This document shows, in pieces, positions 22,011 through 34,223 of a DNA stretch of 64,000 bases (positions are counted from its first letter, which is position 1; each line of letters opens with the position of its first letter). The translations under genes and the position numbers were made by a program. The notes under the pieces were generated by a model. That model saw nothing but the letters and a program-made list of their open reading frames with translations, ran no database searches and was not told the origin of the DNA. This stretch comes from Tridacna crocea (Eukaryota; Mollusca; Bivalvia; Cardiida; Cardiidae), in assembly GCA_943736015.1 (NCBI GenBank), contig OX031059.1, positions 21,880,501 through 21,944,500 on the forward strand, given 5' to 3'.

Positions 22011-24089
22011 AAAGTCTGATTTTTTTTTTCCTTTTTTCAACGCGGTATATAGTAACTATATTTTTCCCAGCATCCATAAAAATTGAGATACAGTTTCACA
22101 ATAATTCCCTTTTAAATTCAATCGCCATTTGACCCGCAACTGTAATCTGCCAATCGAAACGTCGTCAGTCGGTAGATGACGTCACAACTTCGTGCGACTG
22201 AGTTAACTGATCAAATGGTTCTATCAGTTTTCAACCTCGCGATGCTGAAATAAGACATTTCATCGGTCAGCTTTCTGTCAGTGAAATTTGTTTATGCGAC
22301 TGCATAAATATTGTATTATATTAGTCAAACATGTAACAGTAAAGTTATTGCCGTAAACAGACGCTGTTTAGGAGCGTTTTGTCAATCAACTTAAGTGATT
22401 TAGAAAGGGTGTAAGAATAGTAACCAGCATTTTTGTCCCTTTATTCCCCTTCTCACAGTGTTTTCTTCCCTTCAAAAGGCAGAACGGATAATTTAGGCAG
22501 CATTTAACGACGTATATCAAATCTTATTTTTACTGGCGGACAGATTTTTAATGCTTTGCACATACAAAAACTTGTCATGTCTCTTGAGATTTATTAAGAA
22601 AAAAGAGTACTTGTCACCGTGCTCCTTTCTATGAAATCATTTATACAGTTTCACAATTCAGCTTGTAATGTAATTAGATTTAACCCAAGTATGCATGTTA
22701 TGTATAATCCATTGAGATAAAAAGAGAGATAATTTGAACGAATTAAAGGTTGATCTTCGATAAATACATACTTTCTAACGAATTGATTTTTTTTTTATTT
22801 CCACACTCAGGGTTTTTATCATTTTCTTAAAAATAAGAAAAAGATAAAAATGGCACCAATCCGCTTATTTCGTGAGAAAACAGGGAAGTAGGTCACTGTG
22901 GAATTTACTTTTTTTAAGGAAACATATAGGATAAAAGCTCGACAGATAGTGTGAAACGAAGAAAATACTCATTAGTAGCGATTTCTCCTTTCCCCACAAT
23001 AGTTTTCAGATTGGAAACAGATATACATCCACAGCTATATAAATCCTGTTTTTGTTTGTTTGTTTGGTGTGTAAAGCCGTTTTCAAAGTACTTTGACCGA
23101 TCACAGATATTTTTCTTCTACACAAAGAATGTTTCAGTACACTAATAGTATTACCAAGTGTGCAAAAATATAATACATAGGTGCACCTTTGATTCACTAT
23201 CCATGACAAAAACAGATGCTCAGTTTGGATGCGCGCGAACATTTTGTGGGTATACGTCGTTAATAGTGCTTCAAAGGCGCATCTAAGATTTTGTCACCGG
23301 ATACAGATTAAAATCTCATACAGTAATATCAAGAAATTGGACATTTCGGGTCAATGAAAAACTAGTAAGATGTCGTAATTAAATGGCGGTTTGACTTGGA
23401 TATCTCTTAATAGTGGGTCAGTGTATATCCATTACCAGGCTGCACTTTCTGCAATCTTATCTTTATCTACACTGTCTGCATTGGCAGACAGATAATAAGC
23501 ACTCTATGGTTTAGTTTTGGCCAATCTTATGAAGGAACGTATAAAAAAAAGTTAATTCATGCAGGCAATGCCATGGGGGAATTTTGTAATGATTTTTTAC
23601 TGCTGCTATTCTAGTTGAATATTTAGCCGTTAATCACTTGTAATATTGTATACAATTATATGCTGATTTAATGATCTAACGATAGAATATTATCTACTTT
23701 TTCTCCTATGGTTATATATTCTCCTGGATTGAATATACATGTATGTTGTTGGACAAATGCGACTTTATAGTCACAAGTCTCTTACAGTGCTGTGGAAAAA
23801 TAGGACATTATTTCCTTCCCCCCCCCCTCCCAAATTATCCAAGTTGTGCAAGAGAAGTGACTTTGAACAAATAGTTCACTTTTATCATCAAATTTTTGTT
23901 AATTTCGATACCTTAATTTTCCTACACTTCTTTCAAGCACTCAGGAAAATTTGGTTGACAAACAACCTTGTGTATAATGAACGAAGCGTTTCGTTGGCTC
24001 CATGATGACATGTGACGGAGCTTTTGGTCAGCAAGTTGATACATATATGATAAAAACCACTTTAACAAAGGACTTTATAGGTCTTACTT
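22011..24089. other. Unique AT-rich stretch with repeat debris
   Basis: A TGACGTCA site lies at 22177-22184. A MITE-P core fragment is at 22400-22475 (AGTAACCAGCATTTTTGTCC), and a decayed AGACTGCAC-type hairpin at about 23418-23490. No exon with supporting homology was found; the short frames at 22951-23242 and 23739-24005 are unremarkable. Confidence 0.5.
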
Positions 24090-24195
24090 AACTCTGTACC
24101 AAACGACTAATTTTAGACAGGTCCAAATTGAAGCACTTGCAGACAACAAAATAAACGTAACTCAAAACCTGAAATCTGTTCGATCAATCGGTCAT
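24090..24195 (+). mobile_element. MITE-P left-half fragment
   Basis: CTTAACTCTGTACCAAACGA, AAGCACTTGCAGACAACAAA and CTCAAAACCTGAAATCTGTT, then unrelated sequence. Confidence 0.75.
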
Positions 24196-24582
24196 CCTCG
24201 TTAACGTCGATTTGAAGTGTTGAAGAATTAGATTAAGCTAACAAAGCTTGGCAACAGTTGCGAAACAGGATTTATACAAATTTTCCCATGACAAAAATAA
24301 TAACTTTACGACCGTCGGCACATTTTTGATATCGAATAAAATATCTGATTTTAGTCATGAAATCGACACTTATTGAGTTAGTAACGCATCTCGTGAGGAT
24401 TTAGGGATCAAAAATCATTCTGTCCATATTAGTTACTCAATGTGAAGGTCATTGATCAGACTTTTCCGGATATCTACAATGGTTTGAAACTATGGTGGCA
24501 TACGGCTGCCAACATTTATCATAATGATAATGGCGGACATTTTCGAGAAAATTGCGGTGGATTTAAATTTTTTTCAACTCTT

Positions 24583-24807
24583 TAATACACTACAAAAGTG
24601 TTGATCTGTACAGATTGAAAGCTTTTTCAGGCGACAAGTTAAATGTGGCTCAAATGATAGAATTTGTCTTTGATAGGGTAAGAAAACATGGTGGGAAAAA
24701 GAAACAAAATGCTGGTTAGCAACATTTTCTCTTTTTCCCACAATCTTTTCAACAGGCCTCTGCCTGTGGGTTGATAAAACTCAGGACTGTGTGGTAATGG
24801 GTTTACA
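24583..24807 (+). mobile_element. MITE-P copy
   Basis: The hairpin ATGCTGGTTAGCAACATTTT is flanked by ACATGGTGGGAAAAAG and CCCACAATCTTTTCAACAGG. The right end is GACTGTGTGGTAATGGGTTT. The left end has decayed (TTTAATACACTACAAAAG). Confidence 0.8.
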
Positions 24808-25534
24808 CATGATTTATTTTATCAAGATATCAGAAACACTGTATGAAATATGTTTATCTTAACACGCAATGAAAATTCGCCATAATGAAAATTCGCCATA
24901 ATTCTCGCGGAAATTTTCGCCATTATCATTTAATAAGTTTGGCATTTATGGGCCGCCATACAAAACAAAGCTAAATTCCTTGATTATTCCATTCTAGCGG
25001 AATATGCTAATTGTTACTCTAATAGTATTGAAGTTACTCTACCACCTAATACACTCTCTTGAAGTTTAGAGCGCAAGTTTTACAGTTAGATTAGATTTAC
25101 CAATGGCTTTTTAATCAGGTTATTGTGAAAGGGATTGCCATTGCATTTTAGATAAAAGTAATAAATAATGCAGTCTAAGCTGTAAAATTGCAATCTGGTT
25201 TATGGTGCAGCTTTACTGATATCGAGTGACGAGAACCACGAGCCCCGTTAGAAACATACACAAATAAGCAATGCATTGTAAAAAGGGGGCTTATTGCATC
25301 TAGTCACTAGAACTTTCTTGTTTTCCAACAACATTTCCAAACGGCTTCATCCTAAGGGTTTTTGAAACTAAGGATTGTTTGATATAAGGGAGGAGTCTTT
25401 GAGGAAAAGGAGCTATTGCTTATTTTAAGCGACTGTTCCCTTTTTTCCAAATGTTTTAAATTTGTTATACCATTTGCGGGAACCTAAAAAGTCCTATTTA
25501 TCTAATAATGGGTTATGCACGCAGCCGAGGAATA
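24808..25534. other. Unique spacer
   Basis: Short direct repeat AATGAAAATTCGCCATAAT at about 24869-24902. MITE-P right-half debris at 25310-25400. No gene. Confidence 0.5.
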
Positions 25535-25625
25535 TAAAATCGTCGGTTTACTTCCAAAACCTCGTAACTATATACAGTTTGAAACAAACTGTAATTACGA
25601 CGTTTTTGAAGTAAACCGACAAGAT
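25535..25625. mobile_element. Foldback element, CGTCGGTTTACTT family
   Basis: ATCGTCGGTTTACTTCCAAA and its inverted partner TTTTGAAGTAAACCGACAAG enclose CAGTTTGAAACAAACTG. Related copies are at 58430-58512 (better preserved) and about 16898-16990. Confidence 0.75.
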
Positions 25626-25855
25626 GCTGACTGCAAAATTGTTCATTGAATCCCGCAGTAGTTTGTTCCTCTAAATGACAGCTGTTGATCCAGACGCGAC
25701 AAGAACGATATGCAAATCAACAAATTTAAGCCTTGTGAAAAGTGCAGAAAAAAATGGAACACTTGTGACCAATGCTTGTAACGAAACAATATTGAACCAA
25801 GATAACTATCTTTGAAAATGATGAACATGTAAATTTGCCAGCGCTTAAGGTAGTA

Positions 25856-26114
25856 CATCCTCGAATACCCCGGAGTCTCCCTATTTGCTACGCTACATCG
25901 ACCCCTGGGACAATTAGTTGAATTTCCCTCGCTTTACCGCTGGCCGAATGCTGGTTTTTCATTGGTTCCATCATCATTTTGTGATGGGCGAGTGGACTGT
26001 ACGCTATGACGTTTCGTATCGATTTTCGGCGGCTGATTCAAAGTTTTATTAGTCAATTGTCCCAGGGGTCGATGTAGCGTAGCAAATAGGGAGACCCCGG
26101 GGTATCCGAGGATG
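25856..26114. mobile_element. MULE-like MITE with 9-bp target duplication
   Basis: A 259-bp element. The left terminus CATCCTCGAATACCCCGG and the complement of the right terminus CATCCTCGGATACCCCGG continue as nearly identical arms of about 60 bases. It is flanked on both sides by AAGGTAGTA (25847-25855 and 26115-26123), a perfect 9-bp target-site duplication. Long inverted repeats plus a 9-bp duplication are characteristic of Mutator-like elements. There is no internal coding sequence. It sits exactly in the first bases of another repeat (AAGGTAGTAGACCCC family). Confidence 0.88.
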
Positions 26115-26400
26115 AAGGTAGTAGACCCCTAATACCTCTAGTGCTGCATTGCATAAAGTTTTCTTGATATTAGTTAAATACAGATTTATACAGGTATAAT
26201 ACTTTTGCACATTTTTAGCCGACCAGAAATTTCTATATGCCTGTCTTGAAAATTATTTGTAGATACTTTTGTTAGTTCCAGAAAAGGGAGGCAATTACTA
26301 TCTCTCTTTGTAACGAAAATATAGTGGTTTTAGATTTATAAATGATAATTCTGGAAAAGACAAAAAGGGAAAAGTGGCTTGCTTAAAGGGCAAATCAACA
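26115..26400 (+). repeat. AAGGTAGTAGACCCC interspersed repeat, copy 1
   Basis: Begins AAGGTAGTAGACCCCTAATA, then CTCTAGTGCTGCAT, AATACTTTTGCACATTTTTA, ATAGTGGTTTTAGATTTATA and AAAAGGGAAAAGTGGCTTGC. The same phrases in the same order occur at 34576-34860 and 38285-38580, and reversed at about 45340-45710. About 290 bp. Superfamily not recognised. Confidence 0.8.
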
Positions 26401-27343
26401 AGTTTCTGATATGATTAATTTTGAAATCTACATCTATCAAATGGCAACCTGGTAATATTGTAATTTGAAAAAAAAATTAGTAAAAGTCCTTTTTTTCAAT
26501 TTATATTTTTGCTTATTAGTTTTTCTTGCATCGCTTACCTCCCTTACTTATTGTAGCGCACCTTGATCTGTGACGTCATAGGAGCGTTTGTTTCAATATG
26601 GACCTTGTTTCAGATAGTGAAATGAGCGATATTTAAGACGAAGGAATACACGATTCTAGGCCGGTAAGGCCGTACATGTACCACCAAGTTTTTAATGAAA
26701 CTTAATAGTTTCTGATGATGAGGATAAAAGTAAAAATTCGCCCACCAATGGCGAAAATAACGATGTTATGCCGGACTTTTGAACAGCGTGATGAGTATCA
26801 CGCCTACATGTATTAGGCTACGGGGCGAACGTCGCTTACAGAAATATTATTCGATACATGATAAAATTAAGTGTACGGCATAAGCTTTGTTTCACTTGAA
26901 GTATTTTCAGTAGATTTACAGGTGGCATTAATAATAATAATAAAAAAAAAGACGGTTTCAAGACAGTTCCACGACTACACAGTTCCCCGACACTTTTAAA
27001 GACATTTCTCCTACACTTTAGTTTCACGTCAAATAACCGATTTCTTGACTTTTACGACTGATAATCGTGACATGTTAGTTCTAACTATTTGTTGATGGAT
27101 TCTATATTTGTACCTTGTAAAGAATTCTGTAAACATTGACAGGTACAAAATTTGTTCTCTCATGGGTGAAGGGTTACACAATAAATCGCGATTTTCGTGA
27201 GAATAAGAATAGTTTGAAATGCTGTTAACGAGCGTGAAATTTGAGAAAATAATATGTTCCGAGATCCAATCATCAAAATTATTTTATATTCTGGGTAACC
27301 ACGTTTGTATCAATTTATCCTTTATCCACAATATTTTCTACTT
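26401..27343. other. Unique spacer with a CRE palindrome
   Basis: TGACGTCA at 26571-26578. No homologous coding sequence is seen; the 26836-27027 frame contains a simple Leu run only. Confidence 0.5.
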
Positions 27344-27591
27344 TTAACTCTTTACCATACGACAAAATATTAAACAGGTCCAAACTGAAATAGCTTGCAG
27401 ACGACAAAATAAAGTTATATATTTCAAAAATTGAAATTTTTTTCCAACAGAGTAAAACACTGTGTTAACAGGAGACTATGCTGGTTACTAGGTTACTTTC
27501 TACTAGGTAGCTGGTTACTTTCTTACAATGTTTTTAAAAGTCTGCTGTCTTCAGGGTCGTAAAAATTATGGATTGATTGGTAAAGGGTTAA
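27344..27591 (+). mobile_element. MITE-P copy bounded by TTAA on both sides
   Basis: TTAACTCTTTACCATACGAC to GATTGGTAAAGGGTTAA. The centre is altered: GGTTACTAGGTTACTTTCTA with partial duplications of CTAGGTA and GGTTACTTTC, showing slippage in the hairpin loop. Confidence 0.9.
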
Positions 27592-27706
27592 ATATAAATC
27601 CCACACATTGGGCCCAAGTTCTGGTTAAGTTCACAGGGAGTAGTATCCGAATTTGAATTTTGCTTTGAATTTGGTTTGGTCCAAAATTTGCCGTCTGGGA
27701 AAGGGT

Positions 27707-27912
27707 TAAATTGTTACCAAACATCAAATTTATTGACTCAGCCGAATTGAAAGCAATTAGAGTCAACAAATTAAATTTAACTCGCATGTTTGTACTTGTT
27801 TTTGATGGGTAAAAAACATTGTAGAAAAAGGAGAAAATGCTGGTCAGCAACATTTCTCTTTTACCTATAATGTTTTCGAAAGTTTTTTCTATCTTTACAA
27901 GGGTCGTAAAAA
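27707..27912 (+). mobile_element. MITE-P copy, right end decayed
   Basis: GTTAAATTGTTACCAAACAT, ATTGAAAGCAATTAGAGTCA, GAAAATGCTGGTCAGCAACA and CAAGGGTCGTAAAAAC. The tail beyond has been lost. Confidence 0.8.
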
Positions 27913-28209
27913 CAAAAGATTTCTCTCAGTAGCCTGTCTAGAAGACAGAGTATGGAGAGGAACAGGAAAATATCCACAAATCAGAAATGTAAAGATACAA
28001 TTCAAAATTTGTTCAAAATGATAGTAAGTTGTCAAATCATTTTTTTTAGAGTGAAATGTCGAAGAGAAGAAGTGTACGGGATAAAAGCTGTAACATGGGG
28101 TTACTGCGATAACACTCTATTTTTTAATCATAGCAAATTTTGTATGATAATATTATTGTGGAAATAACTGTTTTCTATTAGGGATCTACTGCGTTAAGCA
28201 GGGATCCTG

Positions 28210-28446
28210 AAAATAAAATGCGTGGTGTCCATAGTTGTGAGGTAGAGCGTCGGCCTTACAACCTAAAGGTCCTGAGTTCGATACCCGGGAGCGGGAGTTA
28301 ACTTTGGGATTTTTCATTGGCCCATACATTCGGCACGAGTACTGGTGTAGTTCCCAGGAAGCAGAATCGAGGGAGATTAGTATAAGTTGTAAGAACTTGT
28401 TTCTCAATCGATGTAAAATAAATATGTTTAAACTAAAATAAAATGC
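28210..28446 (+). mobile_element. tRNA-derived SINE with perfect 12-bp target duplications
   Basis: The body is 28222-28434. The head resembles a tRNA: an A-box-like TAGTTGTGAGGTAGAGCG and a B-box GAGTTCGATACC (the RNA polymerase III internal promoter). An unrelated body follows, and the 3' end is AAATATGTTTAAACT. Both flanks carry AAAATAAAATGC (28210-28221 and 28435-28446), identical target-site duplications, which argues for a fairly recent LINE-mediated insertion. The minus-strand frame 28186-28407 is a shadow. Confidence 0.88.
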
Positions 28447-28583
28447 CTACACTTTTAAGCAAGCACTAACTTCTATTTACTAATTTGTTACCAATAACAA
28501 AAGGTAGGCAAAAAAATCAGCACATTCAGCTACCACGAGTATTTAGTGTTGCGCAACACCGAAATGAGTCTGTGTCGAAGAAG

Positions 28584-28832
28584 TTAATCCTTACCAGACG
28601 AAAAAAGTTTAGACTTTTCAAAATTTGAAAGCATTTGCAGACGACAAAGCAAATCAGATAAAAAAGCTGAAATTAAGGGTGGGGAGGGAAGAAAAGATTG
28701 TGGAAAAAAAGAGAAAATGCTGGTTACCAGAAAATGCTGGTTACCAGCATTTTCTCCTTTTCCCACAATGTTTTCAAAAGGCTTCTTTCCCAGGGTTGTT
28801 AAAAGTCGGGATTGTGTGGTAAAAATTAAAAA
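28584..28832 (+). mobile_element. MITE-P copy with duplicated core
   Basis: TTAATCCTTACCAGACGA to GGGATTGTGTGGTAA. In the centre AGAAAATGCTGGTTACC is present twice in direct orientation before the right arm, an extra 17 bases. Confidence 0.9.
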
Positions 28833-30593
28833 GTAGTAACTTGCGAGAATTTGCCATCGAGCACGTCTATGGCACTGTTTTATTAAAGAAAATAGTTTAA
28901 ACGGTTTAAAAATGTGTTGTTTTTTTCCAGCATGATGAAAGGTAGCTTTTTTTTTTGCGATCTATATGATGGCTTCATGAAGGAACATAGTTCTGCGTTG
29001 CAAGGTATACTGTCACCGTTTAGAAGTATCATCGATCAAAACCACTTAGCAATGGCAACCTATTTGGATATATTGAAACCACTTCCTGATGATATCATTT
29101 CGACCTCGATTAATAATGGTTTCCTATTAGATATGAGCAGTGCTCTAGCAACAGAGCGCTAATTCCTCTCTTTAAGGCATTGTGCCAAACAAGTCATCAG
29201 AATTTCGTGATTCATAAAATCTATTTAGATCTAGTTTGACAATTGACATAATTTTGAGGTGAATTGGTCCTTGAACATGCATATTATTTAATTATACGAG
29301 TAGATAAATTGAATCTGCATAGTTTTGGCATTCCTTTGTTAGATACACGTAGGTGTATTTTGACACTGCTTAGTTATGTTTTGCTTTGGCTTGACATTTT
29401 GATAAGGTTCCGTCATTCGTCAAAAAGTCATTGGAGAGGTCATCAGACCTCTCCAACAGTGTTGAGTTTAAAAGGCAGACTGCCTCAGAAATTGCTGTCT
29501 AAATCCAATCTTTGTAGGTGAATTGTTCCGATACACAGTCTGTTTCGTCATGATTTTATAAAGAAATCGAAGTCTAAAAACTGAAATAGGAAATAGACGT
29601 GGTTTGTTTCTATATCACGAATTTCAACAAAATTCTAAGGATTTAATTGCATATTCCCTTTCCAACAATTTTAATTTTATATTACAATCTTAAATCTTAA
29701 CAAAAAGAAGAAAAAGAAAAAAGAATTTCGTTAAAAATAGAAACGAACACAGCGGAAAAAATCACGTGACCTTAAAACGCGGGAAGAAGGTCGTGTGACT
29801 TACATAAATTACAAGGACGGATGAATACGGAATCCTGTTTTTGCCATCCACTTTGATGAATGTGTATTTACAACTGAACAGATTTCAACTACCCGTTTAT
29901 TGTCTTGCTTGTTTCTTTACATGTACCTAGATTATATTTAACCTAAAAGCATAAAAAGTATAAGAAAAAAATGATGTCGACCTCTCCTGGCTTCTTTTTT
30001 AAAGAAGCCACTTGTTCTATAACTACATCTAACCTCGTCCGTGTCAAAGGCGTTTCAATGATCTGTGAATCACGTGATCTGAGACATGGCGCTGCTCAAA
30101 AAAAACTCAGTTGGCAATGTCATAAAAAAAAAACTAAGTTATACACATCTATTAATCTGGCGATGGAAATTTCCAACAGAATCGATAATACACGTTTTTA
30201 AAATTGAATGTTCCCGCTGTTTGTAAACGGAAATGTCCACACATTTAACTTTAATAACGATCAAAACGGTTTATTTTTAGCGAAAAGGTACCATGTAGGT
30301 GCAATACTCATAGTAATACAGGCGATTGATTTGGTCAACAAATAACCTAAGGTTTGCCGAATGAGAATCCCATCTCTGGCGTTGCTGGCCTAGAAAATCC
30401 AACAGGAGGCAGACTTAAATATCAAATTATACTTACTTAATGGAGCCTAAACACCGAAAGATTACTCCGTAGATATTGTTTTAGGTAATACAGGCTAGAG
30501 CAGTTTGGAATCTTGGCACTAATGCTGTCTTGCAGTCTCTGCTTCCTAGCCTTTTTCATGCGAAAGAAAACAATAATTAGGGTCTTCTTCGTC
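28833..30593. other. AT-rich stretch with one unassigned open frame
   Basis: An open frame follows a good 3' splice site (TTTTTTTCCAG ending at 28930) and runs to a stop at 29160-29162; it contains DILKPLPDDIISTSINNGFL and matches no family I recognise. A short hairpin TTGGAGAGGTC/GACCTCTCCAA lies at 29431-29456. The rest holds no recognisable gene. Confidence 0.4.
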
Positions 30594-30629
30594 TACTTCT
30601 TCTTCTTCTTTTCTCTGTCTCTGTCTCTC

Positions 30630-30677
<48 letters not shown>
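30594..30677. repeat. (TCT)/(CT)/(CTGT) microsatellite
   Basis: Compound pyrimidine repeat; the Phe/Leu/Ser-rich frame 30513-30773 comes from it. Confidence 0.95.
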
Positions 30678-30681
<4 letters not shown>

Positions 30682-31699
30682 ACTTTATAACAAGTTCGTC
30701 TTGGTCGTTGCTCTCTCATACTAAGCTATTCACTAAGCTATTGATCATACATTTTACTGCCATACATTTATAAGACTTTTCGAAAACGAAACAATCCTGC
30801 GTTTAAGGTCACAGGGGGAGAAACCTTTATGAAGACACTGGTTACTATTTTTTTCTTTTTCCTACATTGTTTTCTGTCCTTGTCCTATCAATGACAAATT
30901 CCACCATTTGAGCTATATTTCATTTGTCATCTAAAACTTCTTTTTTTATCACAGAAAGGTCTAACATATCTAGTAAAGATTTAGAACAGATGACTATCTC
31001 CAAAGACAAAATAACTTTTTGATTGGTTCGTTTGAAATACAAATTTTTTAATTTAAACGCTAAACATAAGAAAAAACCACTCTATCTCCTATTCGAGTTG
31101 TTTTCGTTCTCGAAAACCGTGAGAGGCACAAAATTGCCACCGCACACGATAAATTTCGTCAGTTTATTCCCACGAGATTTACGTTATAAACAAGTTCTAC
31201 AAGCTCTATAAGTGACGATAGATTTTCAATAATTTGTCTCTGGTCATGTTTGTAAATAAAAGTTGCATTTCGCTTCAACACAGGTAGAATCGACGTAATG
31301 GAAAGCGCTCTACATGTATCTTTTATAACGGAAATATCACGATGGGCTTGACACTGTACTGTGCAAAATAAATGTCAGAATATGAAAAAAAAATTATCAT
31401 AGCCTCTCAGCGTCTCATTATTGAGACTAGTAAAGAATTGTGGTCGCCAATGAACATTAGCTCAGATGTACATTCTAGGCATTCGATCGACTTACTGTAC
31501 GAATTAGGAGAACAATAATATCATATCTTTGCTACATTAGCTATTGTCACAGCTTGTAATTTCACCTCACAAATGAAATAATTCATGTGTTGATTCATTC
31601 AGTTAACAGCTTATGTGAGAAACAATACAGCGAGAGAAGAATAAATTTATTCCTTTACCGCAAAAAAAAAACAAAGGTTTTGCGATCACCATGAGGATA

Positions 31700-31858
31700 T
31701 ATCCTTTTGAAAATCTATTAAGGGAAAAGGAAAAATGCTAGTTACCAGCATTTTCACCCCTTTTCCACAAGTCTTTTCACACCTTCATAGTCAGTTACTA
31801 TCATTTTCAGCTACGTGTAATACGCAAATGCTTTCAATTTGGACTAGTAAATATATTA
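31700..31858 (-). mobile_element. MITE-P copy, right-half orientation reversed
   Basis: The core AAAAATGCTAGTTACCAGCA is followed by CCCTTTTCCACAAGTCTTTT and then GCAAATGCTTTCAATTTGGA. Both ends are decayed. A weaker fragment lies at 30835-30960. Confidence 0.7.
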
Positions 31859-32840
31859 TTCAACAACGTTTTCTATCCTTTCCTAGATAAATCAAAATTA
31901 TTTGAGCCAAAAAAGTCAAACAGGTTTTTCGTCTGGAAATACCGGGTATCTTCAATTTGGAAGAGTGTAAGGTTTTACCGTGTGTTGAATAGTATAAGAA
32001 AGTTTAATGGGCTCTCACTTGTTCTCAAAGATTTCCAGAAAAAAAAAAGGGAGAATTAATAACCTTATATATTCTAGAAGAAAACGAGAGAACATTAAAC
32101 ATCTTGTCACCATTCATAATTGAACTTGTAGTGTGTTCTTGTTGGATCATCTGATAGAAAACTCATTTACTAACTCTTATAGCGCTGAATTAATGAAATT
32201 GACCTTTTCAATAATAAACGGTCGAATTATTGCGGTTTTAACGTGTTTTTGGCCAGACTATATTACAAAATAGTAGACGGTGTAGATTAAAGATCAGGCT
32301 GCACGCTCTGTGCAGTCTGATTTCGATTTACACTGTCCGCAAGCATAATGTATCTTGTGATCAGAGCTCTAAGGATCAAAGTCCTCAAGTGGATGTCATT
32401 TTCCATTTTCTCTTCACATTTTCTCTCGTCAGTCATCAGCTTAGATGTATAAAGTACAGTAAAACCTACATTTGAAACTAACATATCATAGGCAGCAACG
32501 TGAATTTTCCAAGCATTTAATAAGGAATTCTCAGAGACAGAAAATGTTGAAATGGACCATAAAAAGGCAAGCACTTGTCTGAAGAAAGTACTGTACATTT
32601 TAAGTTTCCCTTGTGTGCATTCTCTTTTGATACAAATTCTACTGTATATACATGCATTTATTTGAAAACATTGTATTGATTTACAAAGAATCAAACTCCG
32701 AATATGTGATATCATTCTGATATTTGAGATACTTCAGAGTTTCCATATATGACTAAAGATACTTTGCAACGAAAATCGAAAATAGATATTTGAATTTCCG
32801 AAGAATGGTATTAGCATGACGTACTCAATTACTGGCTTTA

Positions 32841-33065
32841 ACTTTTTACCGCACAGTAAATTTTCTAGATTTTCCGAACTACAAAGCACTTGCAAATAAC
32901 ACAGTAAGTGTATCTCAAAGTGACGGAAATTGTCTTTGACAGAGTAAAAAGCGCATGGAAAAAGAGGAAAATGATGGTTTTCCGCATTTCACCTTTTTTC
33001 CAACGATGTTTTCAAACACCTTAAGGCCGTAAAAACATGGCACTACATGTACATGATGGAAAATT
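32841..33065 (+). mobile_element. MITE-P copy, diverged
   Basis: TTTAACTTTTTACCGCACAG, GCACTTGCAAATAACACAG, GAAAATGATGGTTTTCCGC and TTCCAACGATGTTTTCAAAC. A further right-half piece is at 33140-33250 (AGGGTCGTAAACGAATGGG). The 142-aa minus-strand frame 32287-32715 has no family similarity and ends inside an AGACTGCAC-type hairpin repeat (32278-32345), so it is not called a gene. Confidence 0.7.
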
Positions 33066-33250
33066 GTCCCTTTAACAAAATCCGAGGCTTATACAAATAA
33101 AAATTGTAAGAAGACCCTTCAACTAAAGCATTTGAACAGTCTATGAAAGGGATGAAAAATTCTGACTACTAGCCTTTTCTACACGCTATTTTACAAAGTA
33201 TCATTGTCGCAGGGTCGTAAACGAATGGGACCGTTTGGTAAAGTGTAAAG

Positions 33251-34199
33251 CGTCTATTGATTGAGCGCAGCCTTAATTAAGCGGTTGACCGTATAATGAA
33301 TTCAACAGATTGGTCAACAATATAATGGCTGCGAAAAATGAGGGAAAATATCAGCAAAGTTTATGACCACATTTGGATATAACATTTTCTGCCAGATTTA
33401 ACCCCGATTATTTATTAGTACAACATTTCTTGTTTGTTTGTCACTTCGTTCGTTCGTTTGTTCGTTCGTTCGGTGTTTTCATACATATACGTCGTTTTTT
33501 AACAAACTTTCTGTCATATGGCTCCGACCGGTGTACATTCATGCATTCCTGAAGTTTCTTATAACAGTACTTTTAACAACAATCTATTTAAGCCAATGTT
33601 TGTCTCTGTACAAAAACATCATCGGTACAATGTTCAGAGCTGAGGGGAGAAAGATATTTTTATCCTGAAAAGAAATTCCTCGCCAACGAATTTGATAATA
33701 TGCATCATTTGTACACTGTCAAAATCCATGTAAAAGCAGTTTTGCTTTTGGGAGCTTTTGGGAGCCCAAAATGGCTGCGTCGATCGATACGAGCCGCCGA
33801 CATGACAAGCATACTGAGTTGCATGTACCATATTATCATCATAGCAGAAAGAATGGGTTATTTTTTTAATGAATATTCACATTTACATATAATTATCGTT
33901 TGTTTGTCATTCGTAAACAAATAAATGGGGTTAAAAGGAGCCAACACTTCGTCAGAAAAGGAATTTTTGAAGCGTCGAAGCTCATACATTGTAAGATTAT
34001 TTTAGAAGGATAGCCAAATGGAGGTTTAAGGCAACTTACGGTCGTTTATTACTTTACCAACAATCATTAAAATGCACAGTGGCTTACCTTGAAGTTGTTT
34101 AAATCCATGTTTTGACAAATTTAAATGCGTAGAATTATTATCGCAGTGACATCATCAAGTTCGTTCACCAAACTGCAAGATGTTTTACCCAGGTGTCAG
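33251..34199. other. Unique spacer
   Basis: (TTCG)n-like run at 33445-33473. No gene. Confidence 0.5.
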
Positions 34200-34223
34200 T
34201 GACGTCAATTCTCGGTGACGTCA
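34200..34223. promoter_or_regulatory. Paired CRE palindromes
   Basis: TGACGTCA at 34200-34207 and again at 34216-34223, starts 16 bp apart. The palindrome is the consensus site of CREB/ATF bZIP factors. It is 2 kb upstream of the receptor exon, but no transcription start is demonstrated. Confidence 0.35.

Noticed and set aside
32287-32715. 142-codon open frame on the minus strand
   Set aside because: No recognisable domain, no initiation or splice context, and its 3' end lies inside an AGACTGCAC-type hairpin repeat.
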